DNA of 28,685 nt from an uncultured Collinsella sp. (GCA_958427145.1 CAUAAZ010000029.1:1-28685); one strand, 5' to 3'; shown: positions 15,542 to 24,204, numbered from the stretch's first letter. Notes: generated by a model from the letters alone, not told the origin. Made by a program: numbers and translations.

Positions 15542-16876
15542 TTAGTCCTCCATGCCGAGGTCGATCGTCGTGCCTTCGAACACCTTGTTGACGGTGCGGA
15601 CGGCGCACATCTTGCCACACATGGTGCAAGTGCCCTCGGTGGCGGCGGGGGACTCCTCGTAGCGCTTTTTGCCCGTAACCGGGTCGAGCGCGCACTTCCA
15701 CATGGCGTCCCAGTCGAGCTTACGGCGTGCCTGGCCCATCTTGTCGTCCATGTCGCGGGCGTGGGGCACCTTCTTGGCGATGTCGGCGGCGTGTGCGGCG
15801 ATCTTGGTGGCCATGAGGCCATCGAGCACATCCTGGGCGTTAGGCAGGCATAGGTGCTCTGCCGGTGTCACGTAGCACAAAAAGTCGGCACCGGAGCTGG
15901 CGGAGATGGCGCCACCGATGGCTGCGGTGATGTGGTCGTAACCCACGCCGATATCGGTCACCAGCGGCCCCAGCACATAGAACGGGGCGTTGTGGCACAG
16001 GCGCTTCTGCAGCTTCATGTTGGCGGCGATCTCGTCGAGCGCCATGTGACCCGGGCCCTCGACCATAACCTGGACGCCGGCAGCCCAAGCGCGCTTGCAC
16101 AGCTTGCCCAGCTCGATCATCTCGGCGGTCTCGGTGGCGTCGTTGGAATCGTAGAGGCAGCCCGGGCGGCAGGAATCGCCAAGCGAAATCGTCACGTCGT
16201 ACTCGTGGCAGATTTCCAGCAGCTCGTCAAAGTACTCGTAGAAGGGGTTCTCGTTGCCGGTGACCTCCATCCAGCCAAACAGCAGCGAGCCGCCGCGGCT
16301 CACGATGTTCATGAGACGGCCGGTCTCCTTAAAGGTCTTGGTGACCGACTTGTTAATGCCGCAGTGGATGGTCATAAAGTCCACGCCGTCCTCGGCGTGC
16401 GCGCGCACGACTTCGAACAGGTCTTCCTTGGTGAGTTTGACCAGTGGCTTTTCCATGTAGCCGATGGCGTCGTACATGGGGACGGTGCCTACCATGAGCG
16501 GCGTCTCGTCGATGAGCTGCTGGCGGAACTGGCGCGTCTTGCCCGAGTTGGAGAGGTCCATGATGGCGTCGGCGCCGTAGTCCTCGGCGATCTTGACTTT
16601 CTTCCACTCCTCGGCGGCATCGGCCTTGTCGCCCGAGATGCCCAAGTTCACGTTGACCTTGGTGGACAGGCCCTCACCGACGCCAAAGGCGCGCATGCCT
16701 TTTTTGATGTGCACGATGTTGGCGGGAATGGCGATGCGGCCGTCGGCCACGCGCTCGCGGATGTACTCGGGGTCGCGATGCTCGCGCTCGGCGACTTCCT
16801 TCATCTGCGGCGTGATCTGCCCGGCACGGGCGAAGTCGATTTGCGTGACGAGCTTGGGCTCGGTCTGTGTGCTCAT
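15542..16876 (-). CDS. thiC: Phosphomethylpyrimidine synthase ThiC
   Basis: 444 residues, the short form of this radical-SAM enzyme, which rearranges AIR into HMP-phosphate. Conserved segments include NVNLGISGD, DAIMDLSNSGKTRQFRQ, GTVPMYDAIG, MTIHCGIN, ISLGDSCRPGC, VMVEGPGHM, PLVTDIGVGYDH and AEHLCLP. The cluster-binding cysteines near the C-terminus are C417, C420 and C424, spaced C-x2-C-x3-C, one residue tighter than the C-x2-C-x4-C of E. coli ThiC; I believe this is common in short ThiC proteins but cannot check. An in-frame start at 16900 would lie inside the riboswitch; ATG 16876 with AGGGAG upstream is preferred. Confidence 0.95.
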   Translation of the reverse strand: MSTQTEPKLVTQIDFARAGQITPQMKEVAEREHRDPEYIRERVADGRIAIPANIVHIKKGMRAFGVGEGLSTKVNVNLGISGDKADAAEEWKKVKIAEDYGADAIMDLSNSGKTRQFRQQLIDETPLMVGTVPMYDAIGYMEKPLVKLTKEDLFEVVRAHAEDGVDFMTIHCGINKSVTKTFKETGRLMNIVSRGGSLLFGWMEVTGNENPFYEYFDELLEICHEYDVTISLGDSCRPGCLYDSNDATETAEMIELGKLCKRAWAAGVQVMVEGPGHMALDEIAANMKLQKRLCHNAPFYVLGPLVTDIGVGYDHITAAIGGAISASSGADFLCYVTPAEHLCLPNAQDVLDGLMATKIAAHAADIAKKVPHARDMDDKMGQARRKLDWDAMWKCALDPVTGKKRYEESPAATEGTCTMCGKMCAVRTVNKVFEGTTIDLGMED

Positions 16877-16885
16877 TGGCACGGC

Positions 16886-16975
16886 TCCCTTCGTTGGCAT
16901 TACCCATATCAGGTTTGCGGGTCAGGGCGGGCGCGCCCAGTCTCAGCCTGCCGTCTTGTCCTGCAAGCTCCCCGT
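16886..16975 (-). promoter_or_regulatory. TPP riboswitch (THI element) controlling thiC
   Basis: On the minus strand, in order: CGGGGAGC (16974-16967), the CTGAGA core, GACCCGCAAACCTGAT, GGGTAATGCCA and CGAAGGGA. These are the conserved TPP aptamer blocks. The 3' end of the aptamer carries AGGGAG, the apparent ribosome site of thiC, so ligand binding could hide it directly; no separate terminator stem is visible before the start codon, favouring translational control. Confidence 0.93.
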
Positions 16976-16990
16976 TATGTCATGGGCTCA

Positions 16991-16996
16991 AGTATA
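16991..16996 (-). promoter_or_regulatory. Candidate -10 box for the thiC riboswitch transcript
   Basis: TATACT on the minus strand, 16 bases before the aptamer; the -35 is weak. It shares the 70-base divergent region with the 17047 gene. Confidence 0.4.
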
Positions 16997-17046
16997 GCCT
17001 GAATGGGTACGATTGGCCTAACAAGCGTGCCCGTGGGGAGGCGTAC

Positions 17047-17568
17047 ATGGAAGACAAGCATCTATATCGAGAGACACAATGGGACGTATCGGCCGAGGAG
17101 GGCCGTGCACACCATGGGTTGGTCGCGATTGGCTTTGCGGTGCTTGCCGTGCTGGTGATTGCCTTTTGTATTTGGACGTTTGGCGGTCGCGGCGGCGCCG
17201 CCTGGGAGTTTGAGGCCGACGAGGGCCTGCCGATTATGACGGTGAGGAGTACTGGCGGTAATGCCAATACGCTCGCCGTTCCGGGCGATTATTGGTACCC
17301 GTGCGATGAGTTTGTGCAGTTGCAGCTGAGTGGTGGGTCTATTCCTGGTGAGGAAATCGAACGCGTGACGTATGATGCGACGTTCAAAACGTTGACGGTG
17401 AAGCTCAAAGATCAAGGGGATGTGCCCACGACGATGGATATCGCGCTGACGGAATGGCGCCTGGAGCCCCCGTCGGGTGTTGCGGTGTCCGAGGTCGAGC
17501 ACGTCAAGATTGTCTATCAGGACGGTTCGACAAACGGGATTGCAAAGGCCGACGGTCTAGCTGAATAG
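17047..17568 (+). CDS. Hypothetical single-span membrane protein
   Basis: 173 residues, no family recognised. Residues 1-23 are polar and charged, 24-45 form one strong hydrophobic span (LVAIGFAVLAVLVIAFCIWTF), and the remaining 125 residues are hydrophilic, beta-rich and probably extracellular (for example MTVRSTGGNANTLAVPGDYWYP, VTYDATFKTLTVKLKD, VKIVYQDGSTNG). It may be a small anchored domain that binds something outside the cell. GGGGAGG lies before ATG 17047; an upstream in-frame start would run back across the thiC riboswitch and is rejected. It is divergent from thiC and tail to tail with yaaA. Confidence 0.75.
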   Translation: MEDKHLYRETQWDVSAEEGRAHHGLVAIGFAVLAVLVIAFCIWTFGGRGGAAWEFEADEGLPIMTVRSTGGNANTLAVPGDYWYPCDEFVQLQLSGGSIPGEEIERVTYDATFKTLTVKLKDQGDVPTTMDIALTEWRLEPPSGVAVSEVEHVKIVYQDGSTNGIAKADGLAE

Positions 17569-17598
17569 GTGTCGAGCCTAGCAGCCAATTCATAAAAG

Positions 17599-17659
17599 TT
17601 GCGGTGGAATAGTTCCTGATTGTGCGAAAAAGGCTCAAATAGGAATTATTCCACCGCAA
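17599..17659. repeat. Palindromic element, family B copy 1 (3' side of yaaA)
   Basis: TTGCGGTGGAATAGTTCCT (17599-17617) pairs with AGGAATTATTCCACCGCAA (17641-17659), 18 of 19 with the exception a G-U; the loop is 23 bases. It lies between the ends of convergent genes with no T-run. Its outer 13-14 bases match those of 18538-18600. Confidence 0.75.
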
Positions 17660-17702
17660 GTTATATAGAGAAGGCTGAGCGGGTCAGTGTTGGGTGCCGG
17701 CT

Positions 17703-18512
17703 CTAGAGCATCTGTTCGTTGATGAACACGAGGGTGCCTAGGTATGAGAGCTCGGGGACGTGGCGATAGCCGATGTTGAATGCGGTAAGTTCGCTTGCAT
17801 CCTCGAGCTTGTTTTCTGCCATCCACCGCACCATGGAGCCGCGCGCCTTTTTGCTGGCGGTCGACCGTTGGATGGGCTTCCCGTTGCGGATACCCTCGCC
17901 AAAGAGGCACGTGACGGCTGTGGCGTCGCCCGCGAGGTGGGGCAGAACGGCTTTGGCATACTCTACGCTGGCGAGGTTGACGATCGTGGTGTTTGAACCT
18001 GCCGGGGCGATAACCCGCGCGAGCTTGTCGCTCCAAAACGCGTAGAGGTCTCGGGCATCGTCAACGGCGAGCTTCGCACCCATCTCCAGCCGATACGGTT
18101 CGACGGCATGAAAGGGGCGTACGCATCCGTAAAGGCCCGAGAGGATCCACAGATGGTCTTGCAGCCATGCGAGCTGCGCGGCATCCATCACCTCGGGTGC
18201 CATGCTCTGGTATTGAATGCCGTGATAGGACATGACGGCGGGGGAGGTATTGCGGGCGATATCGGGATTGTCGAGGTCGCCGTTTTCCAAGATGGGCTCG
18301 AACTCATGCAGGGTGTTGAGGCAAGGCCCCAGCAGTTTGTCACTCACGTTCCATAGCGCCTGCAGGCCGCCGCTGCCTTCATTTCGCTCAATATCTAGCA
18401 ACGCGCGATGCAGTCGAGCCGTCTCGCGCGCAAAGGGCGGAATGCCCAGGACTTCAAAAGCATCTTGGGCCGAGCGCATCTGCTTGGCGGGCGAAATGAT
18501 GGCCTGCAGCAT
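17703..18512 (-). CDS. yaaA: Peroxide stress protein YaaA (DUF328/UPF0246)
   Basis: 269 residues, close to the usual length of about 258. In E. coli YaaA lowers free iron during hydrogen peroxide stress and binds unusual DNA structures; the biochemical mechanism is not settled. Conserved family segments are ISPAKQM at the start, SYHGIQYQSM, WILSGLYGCVRPFHAVEPYRLEMG, ASVEYAKAV and SKKARGSMVRWM. ATG 18512 has GAGGAGA upstream; a longer open extension to 18713 runs through a palindrome and out of homology, so it is rejected. The gene is bracketed by two related palindromes (17599 and 18538). Confidence 0.92.
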   Translation of the reverse strand: MLQAIISPAKQMRSAQDAFEVLGIPPFARETARLHRALLDIERNEGSGGLQALWNVSDKLLGPCLNTLHEFEPILENGDLDNPDIARNTSPAVMSYHGIQYQSMAPEVMDAAQLAWLQDHLWILSGLYGCVRPFHAVEPYRLEMGAKLAVDDARDLYAFWSDKLARVIAPAGSNTTIVNLASVEYAKAVLPHLAGDATAVTCLFGEGIRNGKPIQRSTASKKARGSMVRWMAENKLEDASELTAFNIGYRHVPELSYLGTLVFINEQML

Positions 18513-18537
18513 GGACTCTCCTCTGTCAAAAAGGAAG

Positions 18538-18600
18538 TTGCGGTGGAATACGGTCTGTTTTGGCCGTTTATAGGCCAGTTTAGTCCGTATTTCACCGCAA
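18538..18600. repeat. Palindromic element, family B copy 2 (5' side of yaaA)
   Basis: TTGCGGTGGAATACGG (18538-18553) pairs with CCGTATTTCACCGCAA (18585-18600), 15 of 16 with the exception a G-U. An inner stem TGGCC/GGCCA (18561-18565 with 18573-18577) sits in the loop. It lies between the stop of the M18 peptidase and the yaaA ribosome site, 25 bases before ATG. Arms share the outer TTGCGGTGGAATA with 17599-17659, while the inner parts differ but still pair. Confidence 0.75.
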
Positions 18601-18615
18601 GTTATGAAGGGCTGG

Positions 18616-20013
18616 TTAGGCGCGCTCGAGGAAGGCCTTGTAGCCGCGATAGGCCTCGTAGATGTCGGCCTTGTTGGCGACCTCCCACAGGGCGTGCATG
18701 GACAGGACGGCAACGCCGGAGTCGATGACGTTCATACCGTACTTGGCCATGATGTAGGCGATGGTGCCGCCGCCGCCTGCATTGACGCGGCCGAGCTCGC
18801 AGGTCTGGAAGTCCACGCCGGCCTCGTCCATGATGTCGCGGACGAGGGCCACATACTCGGCATCGGCGTCGTTGGAACCGCCCTTGCCGCGGCTGCCCGT
18901 GTACTTGTTAAAGCACAGGCCGCGACCCATGAAGGCGGCGTTCTTGGTCTCGAACTTGCCGGCATAGCCCGGGTCGAAGCCGGCGGACACGTCAGAGGAG
19001 AGCATACGGCTGCGGGCGAGCGCGCGGCGCAGGGCCAGCGGGCTATCCTCGCCGGCGAGCGTCATGATCTCGGCGACGGTGTTCTCGAAGAAGCGGCTCG
19101 TCATGCCGGTGGCGCCCACGGAGCCGATCTCCTCTTTGTCGACGATGAGCGTGATGCTCGTGCGCTCCACGTTGGCGACGTCGATCTGAGCGAGCATGGA
19201 GGGGTAAGCGCAGACGCGGTCGTCGTGGCCATAACCTAGAATCATGGAGCGGTCGAGGCCCATGTCGCGGGCGGGACCGGCGGGCACGACCTCGATCTCG
19301 GCGGAGAGGAAGTCCTCCTCCTCGACGCCGTACTGCTCCTTGAGGATGTCCAGGAACATCTGCTTGACGGGCTCCTTGGGAGCGTCCTTGTCGTCCTCAT
19401 CGAACTTGACGGGGCGACCGCCCACGATCACGTCGAGGATCTCGGCGTCGACGGCGTCCTTGGCGGGCTTGGACATCTGCTCGCTCGAGAGGTGGATCAG
19501 CAGGTCGGAGATGGTAAAGACCGGATCGTCGACCTTGTCACCGATGTTGATGTCGACGGTGGTGCCGTCCTTTTTGCAGATGACGCCTACGAGTGCGAGC
19601 GGGGAGGCCACCCAGTGGTAGCTCTTGACGCCGCCATAGTAGTGCGTGTCGAGATAGGCCATGTCGCCGGCCTCGAAGGCGGGGTTCTGCTTAAGGTCCA
19701 GGCGCGGCGAGTCCACGTGGGCGCCCAGGATGTTAAAGCCCTGCTCGAGCGGGGCGGTGCCCAGGTTGACGAGCATAAGGTCCTTGCCGTGGTTGGCGGC
19801 GTACACCTTGTCGCCTGCCTTGAGCTCGCGGCCTTCGGCGATTACGGTCTCCAGGTCGACGTATCCCGCCTTCTCGGCCATCTTGATGCCGGCCTTGACG
19901 CACAGGCGCTCGGTCTTGTTCTCACTCAAAAACTGCTTATAGCCGCGGCAAAGCTCCTCGAGCTCCTTGATTTGCTGTGGTGTGTACTTTTTCCATGCGC
20001 AGGGACGCTCCAT
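18616..20013 (-). CDS. M18 family zinc aminopeptidase
   Basis: 465 residues, matching the M18 family of cytoplasmic dodecameric aminopeptidases (aspartyl aminopeptidase and the lysyl-preferring ApeA type). Likely di-zinc ligands and catalytic residues are H99 in LGAHVDSPR, the E294-E295 pair in DKEEIGS, D341 in SSDVSAGFDP and H440 in VLSMHALWE. The substrate preference cannot be read from sequence. ATG 20013 has AAGGAG upstream; an open extension to 20229 overlaps polA and its promoter and is rejected. It is divergent from polA and lies upstream of yaaA on the same strand. Confidence 0.92.
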   Translation of the reverse strand: MERPCAWKKYTPQQIKELEELCRGYKQFLSENKTERLCVKAGIKMAEKAGYVDLETVIAEGRELKAGDKVYAANHGKDLMLVNLGTAPLEQGFNILGAHVDSPRLDLKQNPAFEAGDMAYLDTHYYGGVKSYHWVASPLALVGVICKKDGTTVDINIGDKVDDPVFTISDLLIHLSSEQMSKPAKDAVDAEILDVIVGGRPVKFDEDDKDAPKEPVKQMFLDILKEQYGVEEEDFLSAEIEVVPAGPARDMGLDRSMILGYGHDDRVCAYPSMLAQIDVANVERTSITLIVDKEEIGSVGATGMTSRFFENTVAEIMTLAGEDSPLALRRALARSRMLSSDVSAGFDPGYAGKFETKNAAFMGRGLCFNKYTGSRGKGGSNDADAEYVALVRDIMDEAGVDFQTCELGRVNAGGGGTIAYIMAKYGMNVIDSGVAVLSMHALWEVANKADIYEAYRGYKAFLERA

Positions 20014-20179
20014 GACGCAGGCTCCTTTCGGATCGATCGTGCTGGTTGATGTACCGTGAGCCATCGTATCACGCGCGGGCTCACGGTGGCGGGGGAGCTT
20101 GATGTGAGGTGGCCGCGGGGCGGGGAGCGTGTAAACTGGAGTGAGCAAACCGTGCCCAGCCCAAAGCGAGGTATTTAAT

Positions 20180-22930
20180 ATGTCTGACAAGCGCCGCACT
20201 TTTGCCGTTATCGACGGCAACTCGCTCATGCACCGCGCCTTTCACGCCGTGCCGCCGACCATGAATGCGCCGGACGGTCGCCCCACCAACGCGATCTTTG
20301 GCTTTCTGAACATGTTTCTTAAGATGATTGATGCCTTTAACCCCGACGGTGTGGTCGTGGCGTTTGACAAGGGCAAGCCGCGTGTGCGCATGGAGATGCT
20401 GCCGCAGTACAAGGCCCAGCGTCCGCCCATGGACCCCGATCTGCACGCGCAGTTTCCCATGATTAAGGAGCTGCTCGCCGCGCTCAACGTGCCGATCTTG
20501 CAGTCCGAGGGCTGGGAAGGCGATGACATCCTGGGCACTATGGCGCGCCTGGGCGAGCAAGCCGGCTGTGACATGCTGCTGGTGACCGGTGATCGCGATA
20601 TGTATCAGCTCGTGACCGAGCACGTCAACGTGGTCTCGACCCGCAAGGGCCTGTCCGACGTGGCGATTATGACGCCCGAGAGCGTGGACGATCTGTATCA
20701 CGGCATCACGCCGGCGCTCGTGCCCGATTTTTACGGTCTGAAGGGCGACACGTCCGATAACATCCCCGGCGTGCCGGGCATCGGCCCCAAAAAGGCGAGC
20801 GCGCTCATTGCGCAGTACGGTAGCCTGGACGAGGTCATCGCACATGCCGACGAGGTCAAGGGCAAGATGGGCGAAAACCTGCGTGCGCACATCGACGATG
20901 CCCTGTTGAGCCGCAAGGTCGCGACCATCCGCACCGATGCGCCCGTTGAGCTCGATTTTGAGGCGACGTCCTTCCCGGCGTATTCTGCCGATGAGGTTTC
21001 CGCGGCGCTGGGCACGCTTGGTATCACCGCCATGCAGAACCGTTTCTTGGCGCTGATCGGTGGCGAGGGCGGGGCTGCTGCTGCCTCCAGTGTGTTTGAG
21101 ATGCCTGCGATGGTTCGCGCAGCCGCGGGCGATGCCGACGCGCTTGGTGCCGTTGCGTCTGAAATCTCCCGCGCGATTGATGCCGGCGAGTGGGTCGCCG
21201 CCGTGGTGGACGACGACAAGGAAGAGGGCGCGCTCTTTGGGCTGACGCGCACGCTGTGGCTGGCGACGTCCAAGGGCCTGTTCGCCCTCGAGGAGGGCGA
21301 CGGCGGTGCGGCGGCTGAGGTTGAGGGCTTTAACTTCGTCCACGGCGTGATTGCCGGCGCGCTCGCGCGCCTGTTTATGGAGGGCCGCGTGGCGAGCCCG
21401 GATATGAAAGCACTGCTGCATGAGCTTTCGCCCATCGATTCTTCGGAGCCCGAGCTCATGGATCCGCTGGCAGTCGATTCCACGCGCATCTTCGATACCG
21501 TGGTTGCCGCCTACCTGCTGGATTCCGACCGCTCCGAGTTCGATGAGGCGTATCTGGCCGATGCCTACCTGCAGATGTCGCTGCCTGCGGCACGCGGTGC
21601 AGAGGGTGCCGGTGAGGACGCTCCTGCGCCCGCCGCTCGCACGGCGGCCTTGACGCTGGCGCTCGTGGCGCCGTTGCGCGAGTGCATGGCCCGTGAGAAT
21701 GCCGCCAACGTGTTCGATGGCATCGAGATGCCGCTCGTTCCGGTGCTTGCCAAGATGGAGCGCGCGGGCATGCTCGTGGATCCCGACCGCCTGCACAGTC
21801 TGTCCGAGGGTCTGGCGACCCAGATTGCCGAGGTCGAGCGAAGCATTCGCGACCTTGCCGGTGACGAGACCTTTAACATCGGCAGCCCCATGCAGCTGTC
21901 GCATGTGCTGTTTGATGTGATGGGGCTTCCGACCAAGGGCCTCAAGAAGACCAAGCGCGGCTACTATTCGACCAACGCCAAGGTGTTGAGCGATCTTGCC
22001 CGCGACCACGAGATCGTGCGCCTGATTTTGGACTGGCGTGAGAAGTCCAAGATTAAGTCGACCTATCTGGACACGCTAGGTCCGTTGCGCCGTGGTGACG
22101 GTCGTGTGCACACCACGTACAACCAGACCATCACCGCGACGGGGCGTCTGTCTTCGAGCGACCCGAACCTACAGAACATCCCGACTCGCTCGGAGCTGGG
22201 GCGTACCGTCAAGACGGCGTTCTCGGCGGGCGAGGGCAGCGTCTTTTTGGCGGTGGACTACTCGCAGATCGAGCTGCGCTTGCTCGCGCATCTTTCGGGT
22301 GACGAGCACCTGGTGCGCGCCTTTAACGAGGGCGAGGACTTCCATGCCGAGACGGCCGCGCGCGTATTTGGCGTGCCGGTGTCCGAGGTAACGCCCGACC
22401 TACGCAGCCGCGCCAAGGCTGTGAACTTTGGTATCGTGTACGGCCAGCAGGCCTACGGTCTGTCGCAGTCGCTGCATATCTCGATGGCCGAGGCGCGCGA
22501 TATGATCGATCGCTACTACGAGGCCTACCCGGGCGTGCGCACGTTCCTCGACAACGTGGTGGCGCGCGCCAAGCAGACGGGCTACGCCGAGACCATGTAC
22601 GGCCGCCGTCGCCATATTCCGGAGCTCAAGGCTAAAAATCCGCAACTCCGCGGCTTTGGCGAGCGCACGGCTATGAACCACCCCATGCAGGGAACCGCCG
22701 CCGACATCATCAAGATCGCGATGGCCCGCGTAAGCCGCCGCCTGGAAGAAGAGGGCTTTGCCGCCCACATGATTCTGCAGGTACATGACGAACTGGACTT
22801 TGAGTGCCCCGTCGACGAAGTCGAGCGCCTCACCACCATGGTCCGCGACGTCATGGAACACGTAGTAGACCTCCGCGTACCGTTGATCGCCGAAGCCAGC
22901 ACCGGCATAACCTGGGCCGACGCAAAATAG
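20180..22930 (+). CDS. polA: DNA polymerase I
   Basis: 916 residues. The N-terminal 5'-3' nuclease (about 1-290) has VIDGNSLMHRAFHA, EGWEGDDILGT, TGDRDMYQL and the DTSDNIPGVPGIG helix-hairpin-helix. The middle domain (about 300-570) keeps the fold, for example FDTVVAAYLLD, but lacks the DTE and other carboxylates of a proofreading exonuclease, so it is probably inactive. The polymerase has motif A VDYSQIELR (D693), motif B RSRAKAVNFGIVYGQ and motif C VHDE (869-871). ATG 20180 follows a GAGG site; an in-frame extension to 20141 lacks one. The enzyme fills gaps in repair and replaces Okazaki primers. Confidence 0.95.
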   Translation: MSDKRRTFAVIDGNSLMHRAFHAVPPTMNAPDGRPTNAIFGFLNMFLKMIDAFNPDGVVVAFDKGKPRVRMEMLPQYKAQRPPMDPDLHAQFPMIKELLAALNVPILQSEGWEGDDILGTMARLGEQAGCDMLLVTGDRDMYQLVTEHVNVVSTRKGLSDVAIMTPESVDDLYHGITPALVPDFYGLKGDTSDNIPGVPGIGPKKASALIAQYGSLDEVIAHADEVKGKMGENLRAHIDDALLSRKVATIRTDAPVELDFEATSFPAYSADEVSAALGTLGITAMQNRFLALIGGEGGAAAASSVFEMPAMVRAAAGDADALGAVASEISRAIDAGEWVAAVVDDDKEEGALFGLTRTLWLATSKGLFALEEGDGGAAAEVEGFNFVHGVIAGALARLFMEGRVASPDMKALLHELSPIDSSEPELMDPLAVDSTRIFDTVVAAYLLDSDRSEFDEAYLADAYLQMSLPAARGAEGAGEDAPAPAARTAALTLALVAPLRECMARENAANVFDGIEMPLVPVLAKMERAGMLVDPDRLHSLSEGLATQIAEVERSIRDLAGDETFNIGSPMQLSHVLFDVMGLPTKGLKKTKRGYYSTNAKVLSDLARDHEIVRLILDWREKSKIKSTYLDTLGPLRRGDGRVHTTYNQTITATGRLSSSDPNLQNIPTRSELGRTVKTAFSAGEGSVFLAVDYSQIELRLLAHLSGDEHLVRAFNEGEDFHAETAARVFGVPVSEVTPDLRSRAKAVNFGIVYGQQAYGLSQSLHISMAEARDMIDRYYEAYPGVRTFLDNVVARAKQTGYAETMYGRRRHIPELKAKNPQLRGFGERTAMNHPMQGTAADIIKIAMARVSRRLEEEGFAAHMILQVHDELDFECPVDEVERLTTMVRDVMEHVVDLRVPLIAEASTGITWADAK

Positions 22931-22964
22931 GGAAGCGCCCACAATTCCAAAGTAACCAAAACCA

Positions 22965-22998
22965 GAAGGGGGCTCCTTGCCAGCAAGGAGCCCCCTTC
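22965..22998 (+). terminator. Terminator after polA
   Basis: A 16-bp perfect palindrome (GAAGGGGGCTCCTTGC with GCAAGGAGCCCCCTTC) around a CA centre, followed by a weak T-rich stretch (GTTCAATTAAATT). It may act in both directions between convergent polA and the HAD gene. Confidence 0.85.
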
Positions 22999-23067
22999 GT
23001 TCAATTAAATTCAGCCTAAGTATCTAGACACTCAAGACGCCATCTAGGCGGCAGGTAAGTAAACCTA

Positions 23068-23196
23068 GGGCCTGGCCGGGCGGCACGGGTTAACTTTTCG
23101 TAGATTCCGCACGCAAAGAAAGCCACTTAATGTGGCTTTCGTCTTGCGCAGGACCTGACCGAGCGAAAAGTTATCCCGTGCCGCCCGGCCAGGCCC
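23068..23196. repeat. Long composite palindrome, family A copy 2
   Basis: A 33-nt arm (23068-23100) pairs with 23164-23196 with one mismatch. The 63-base loop contains a second nested hairpin: CGCAA (23112-23116) with TTGCG (23144-23148), and GAAAGCCAC (23118-23126) with GTGGCTTTC (23132-23140). It lies 10 bases from the HAD gene stop and beyond the polA terminator. Arms resemble 8987-9094, with shared GGTTWACTTT, TCYGCA and a GC-rich CGGCCGG-like block. Confidence 0.85.
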
Positions 23197-23206
23197 GATG
23201 GGACGG

Positions 23207-24034
23207 CTACCGAGCCGCCAAGATGGCGTCGATGAGCGTCAGTACGCCTCCGTCGTTGTTGCTCGGAATGCGCCACTTGGCGTGCGCGTTCATGTGCTCC
23301 TCGGCATTGTCCACGATAAAGCTATGCCCGACGCGCTCGAGCATGGGGATGTCGTTGTAGGTATCGCCCACGGCGGCGGCGTCGGCAATATCGATGCCCA
23401 GGTGCTCGCACAGATGCGCGACGCCGGCGCCCTTGTCGACACCCAGGTTCATAAAGTCGATCCACTCGCGCCCGGCGTTGGTGACGTAGAGCTTGTCCGA
23501 GAACTCGGGGTTATAGGTCTCGCGAAACGCGGGCTCGGCATCGTAGCCGGGGAAGAAGACCGATATCTTGTTGGACTCGATATCGATGCCCTCAAAGCTA
23601 TCGACGTAGTTGATTGTGTTGTAGTAGACGCTGATCTCGTCGTGGTATTGATGGTCGCGGGCAAGCACGTAGAACTCGTCGAAGCAGCACAGGACGGGGA
23701 CAGCGCGAGGATCCTCCGAGGCACGGCTCAAGACCTGCTGATACAGCTCCACGTCGATATTGCTCTTATAGATATAGTTGCCGCGATAGATCACGCAGGC
23801 TCCGTTGTCGGGACAAAAAGCGAGGCGGTTCTTGATGCCCTCGAACATCTCCTCGAGCTTGGGGGCGGGACGTCCGCTGGCGGGGCAGAATACGATGCCG
23901 GCTTCGGCGAGCTTGTCCAGGCGTTCGTCGAGGCCTTGCGGCAGCACGCGCTCGTCGGTCAGTAGCGTCTTGTCCATGTCGACGGCGATGAGCTTAATGT
24001 TTCCGATATTGGCGTCCGATTCGTAAGTTTGCAT
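23207..24034 (-). CDS. HAD-superfamily Cof-type phosphatase
   Basis: 275 residues, a Cof/type IIB HAD hydrolase. Motif I is D19-M-D21-K-T, motif II is S53 in ASGRP, motif III lysine is K201 in GVDKGAGVAHL, and motif IV is GDTYNDIPM with D224 and D228. The cap domain covers about 85-190. Family members dephosphorylate sugar phosphates, FMN or PLP; the actual substrate cannot be chosen. ATG 24034 is preceded by AAAGG on the minus strand; an open extension to 24136 is not supported by homology. Divergent from the argG leader. Confidence 0.88.
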   Translation of the reverse strand: MQTYESDANIGNIKLIAVDMDKTLLTDERVLPQGLDERLDKLAEAGIVFCPASGRPAPKLEEMFEGIKNRLAFCPDNGACVIYRGNYIYKSNIDVELYQQVLSRASEDPRAVPVLCCFDEFYVLARDHQYHDEISVYYNTINYVDSFEGIDIESNKISVFFPGYDAEPAFRETYNPEFSDKLYVTNAGREWIDFMNLGVDKGAGVAHLCEHLGIDIADAAAVGDTYNDIPMLERVGHSFIVDNAEEHMNAHAKWRIPSNNDGGVLTLIDAILAAR

Positions 24035-24176
24035 AAAGCGAGCCTTTCGTTTCGAAATTGTTTCAGACGTTATAACCATCAACTCGTAGTCAGGCGTATT
24101 TTCGCAGGATTGGCGCGCGTTTGCATCACCATTCACAAACTAATGAAAAAACTTTTCAGAAATTTGAATTTGTCGC

Positions 24177-24204
24177 TTGTGCTGCGGGCACTTTAGCGTA
24201 ATAT
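24177..24204 (+). promoter_or_regulatory. Candidate promoter of the argG leader transcript
   Basis: TTGTGC (24177-24182), a 16-base spacer and TAATAT (24199-24204), about 100 bases before the leader peptide start. The surrounding region (24035-24307) holds no coding frame other than the leader and is AT-rich, as expected of a divergent promoter region. A TATAAC box on the minus strand (24074-24069) could serve the HAD gene. Confidence 0.45.

Noticed and set aside
15854..17002. 382-codon open frame on the plus strand
   Set aside because: Antisense to thiC and its riboswitch; ThiC is unmistakable on the other strand.
20081..22009. 642-codon open frame on the minus strand
   Set aside because: It is antisense to polA, has no ribosome site or recognisable domain, and its Arg/His-rich composition is typical of reading GC-rich genes in the wrong frame.
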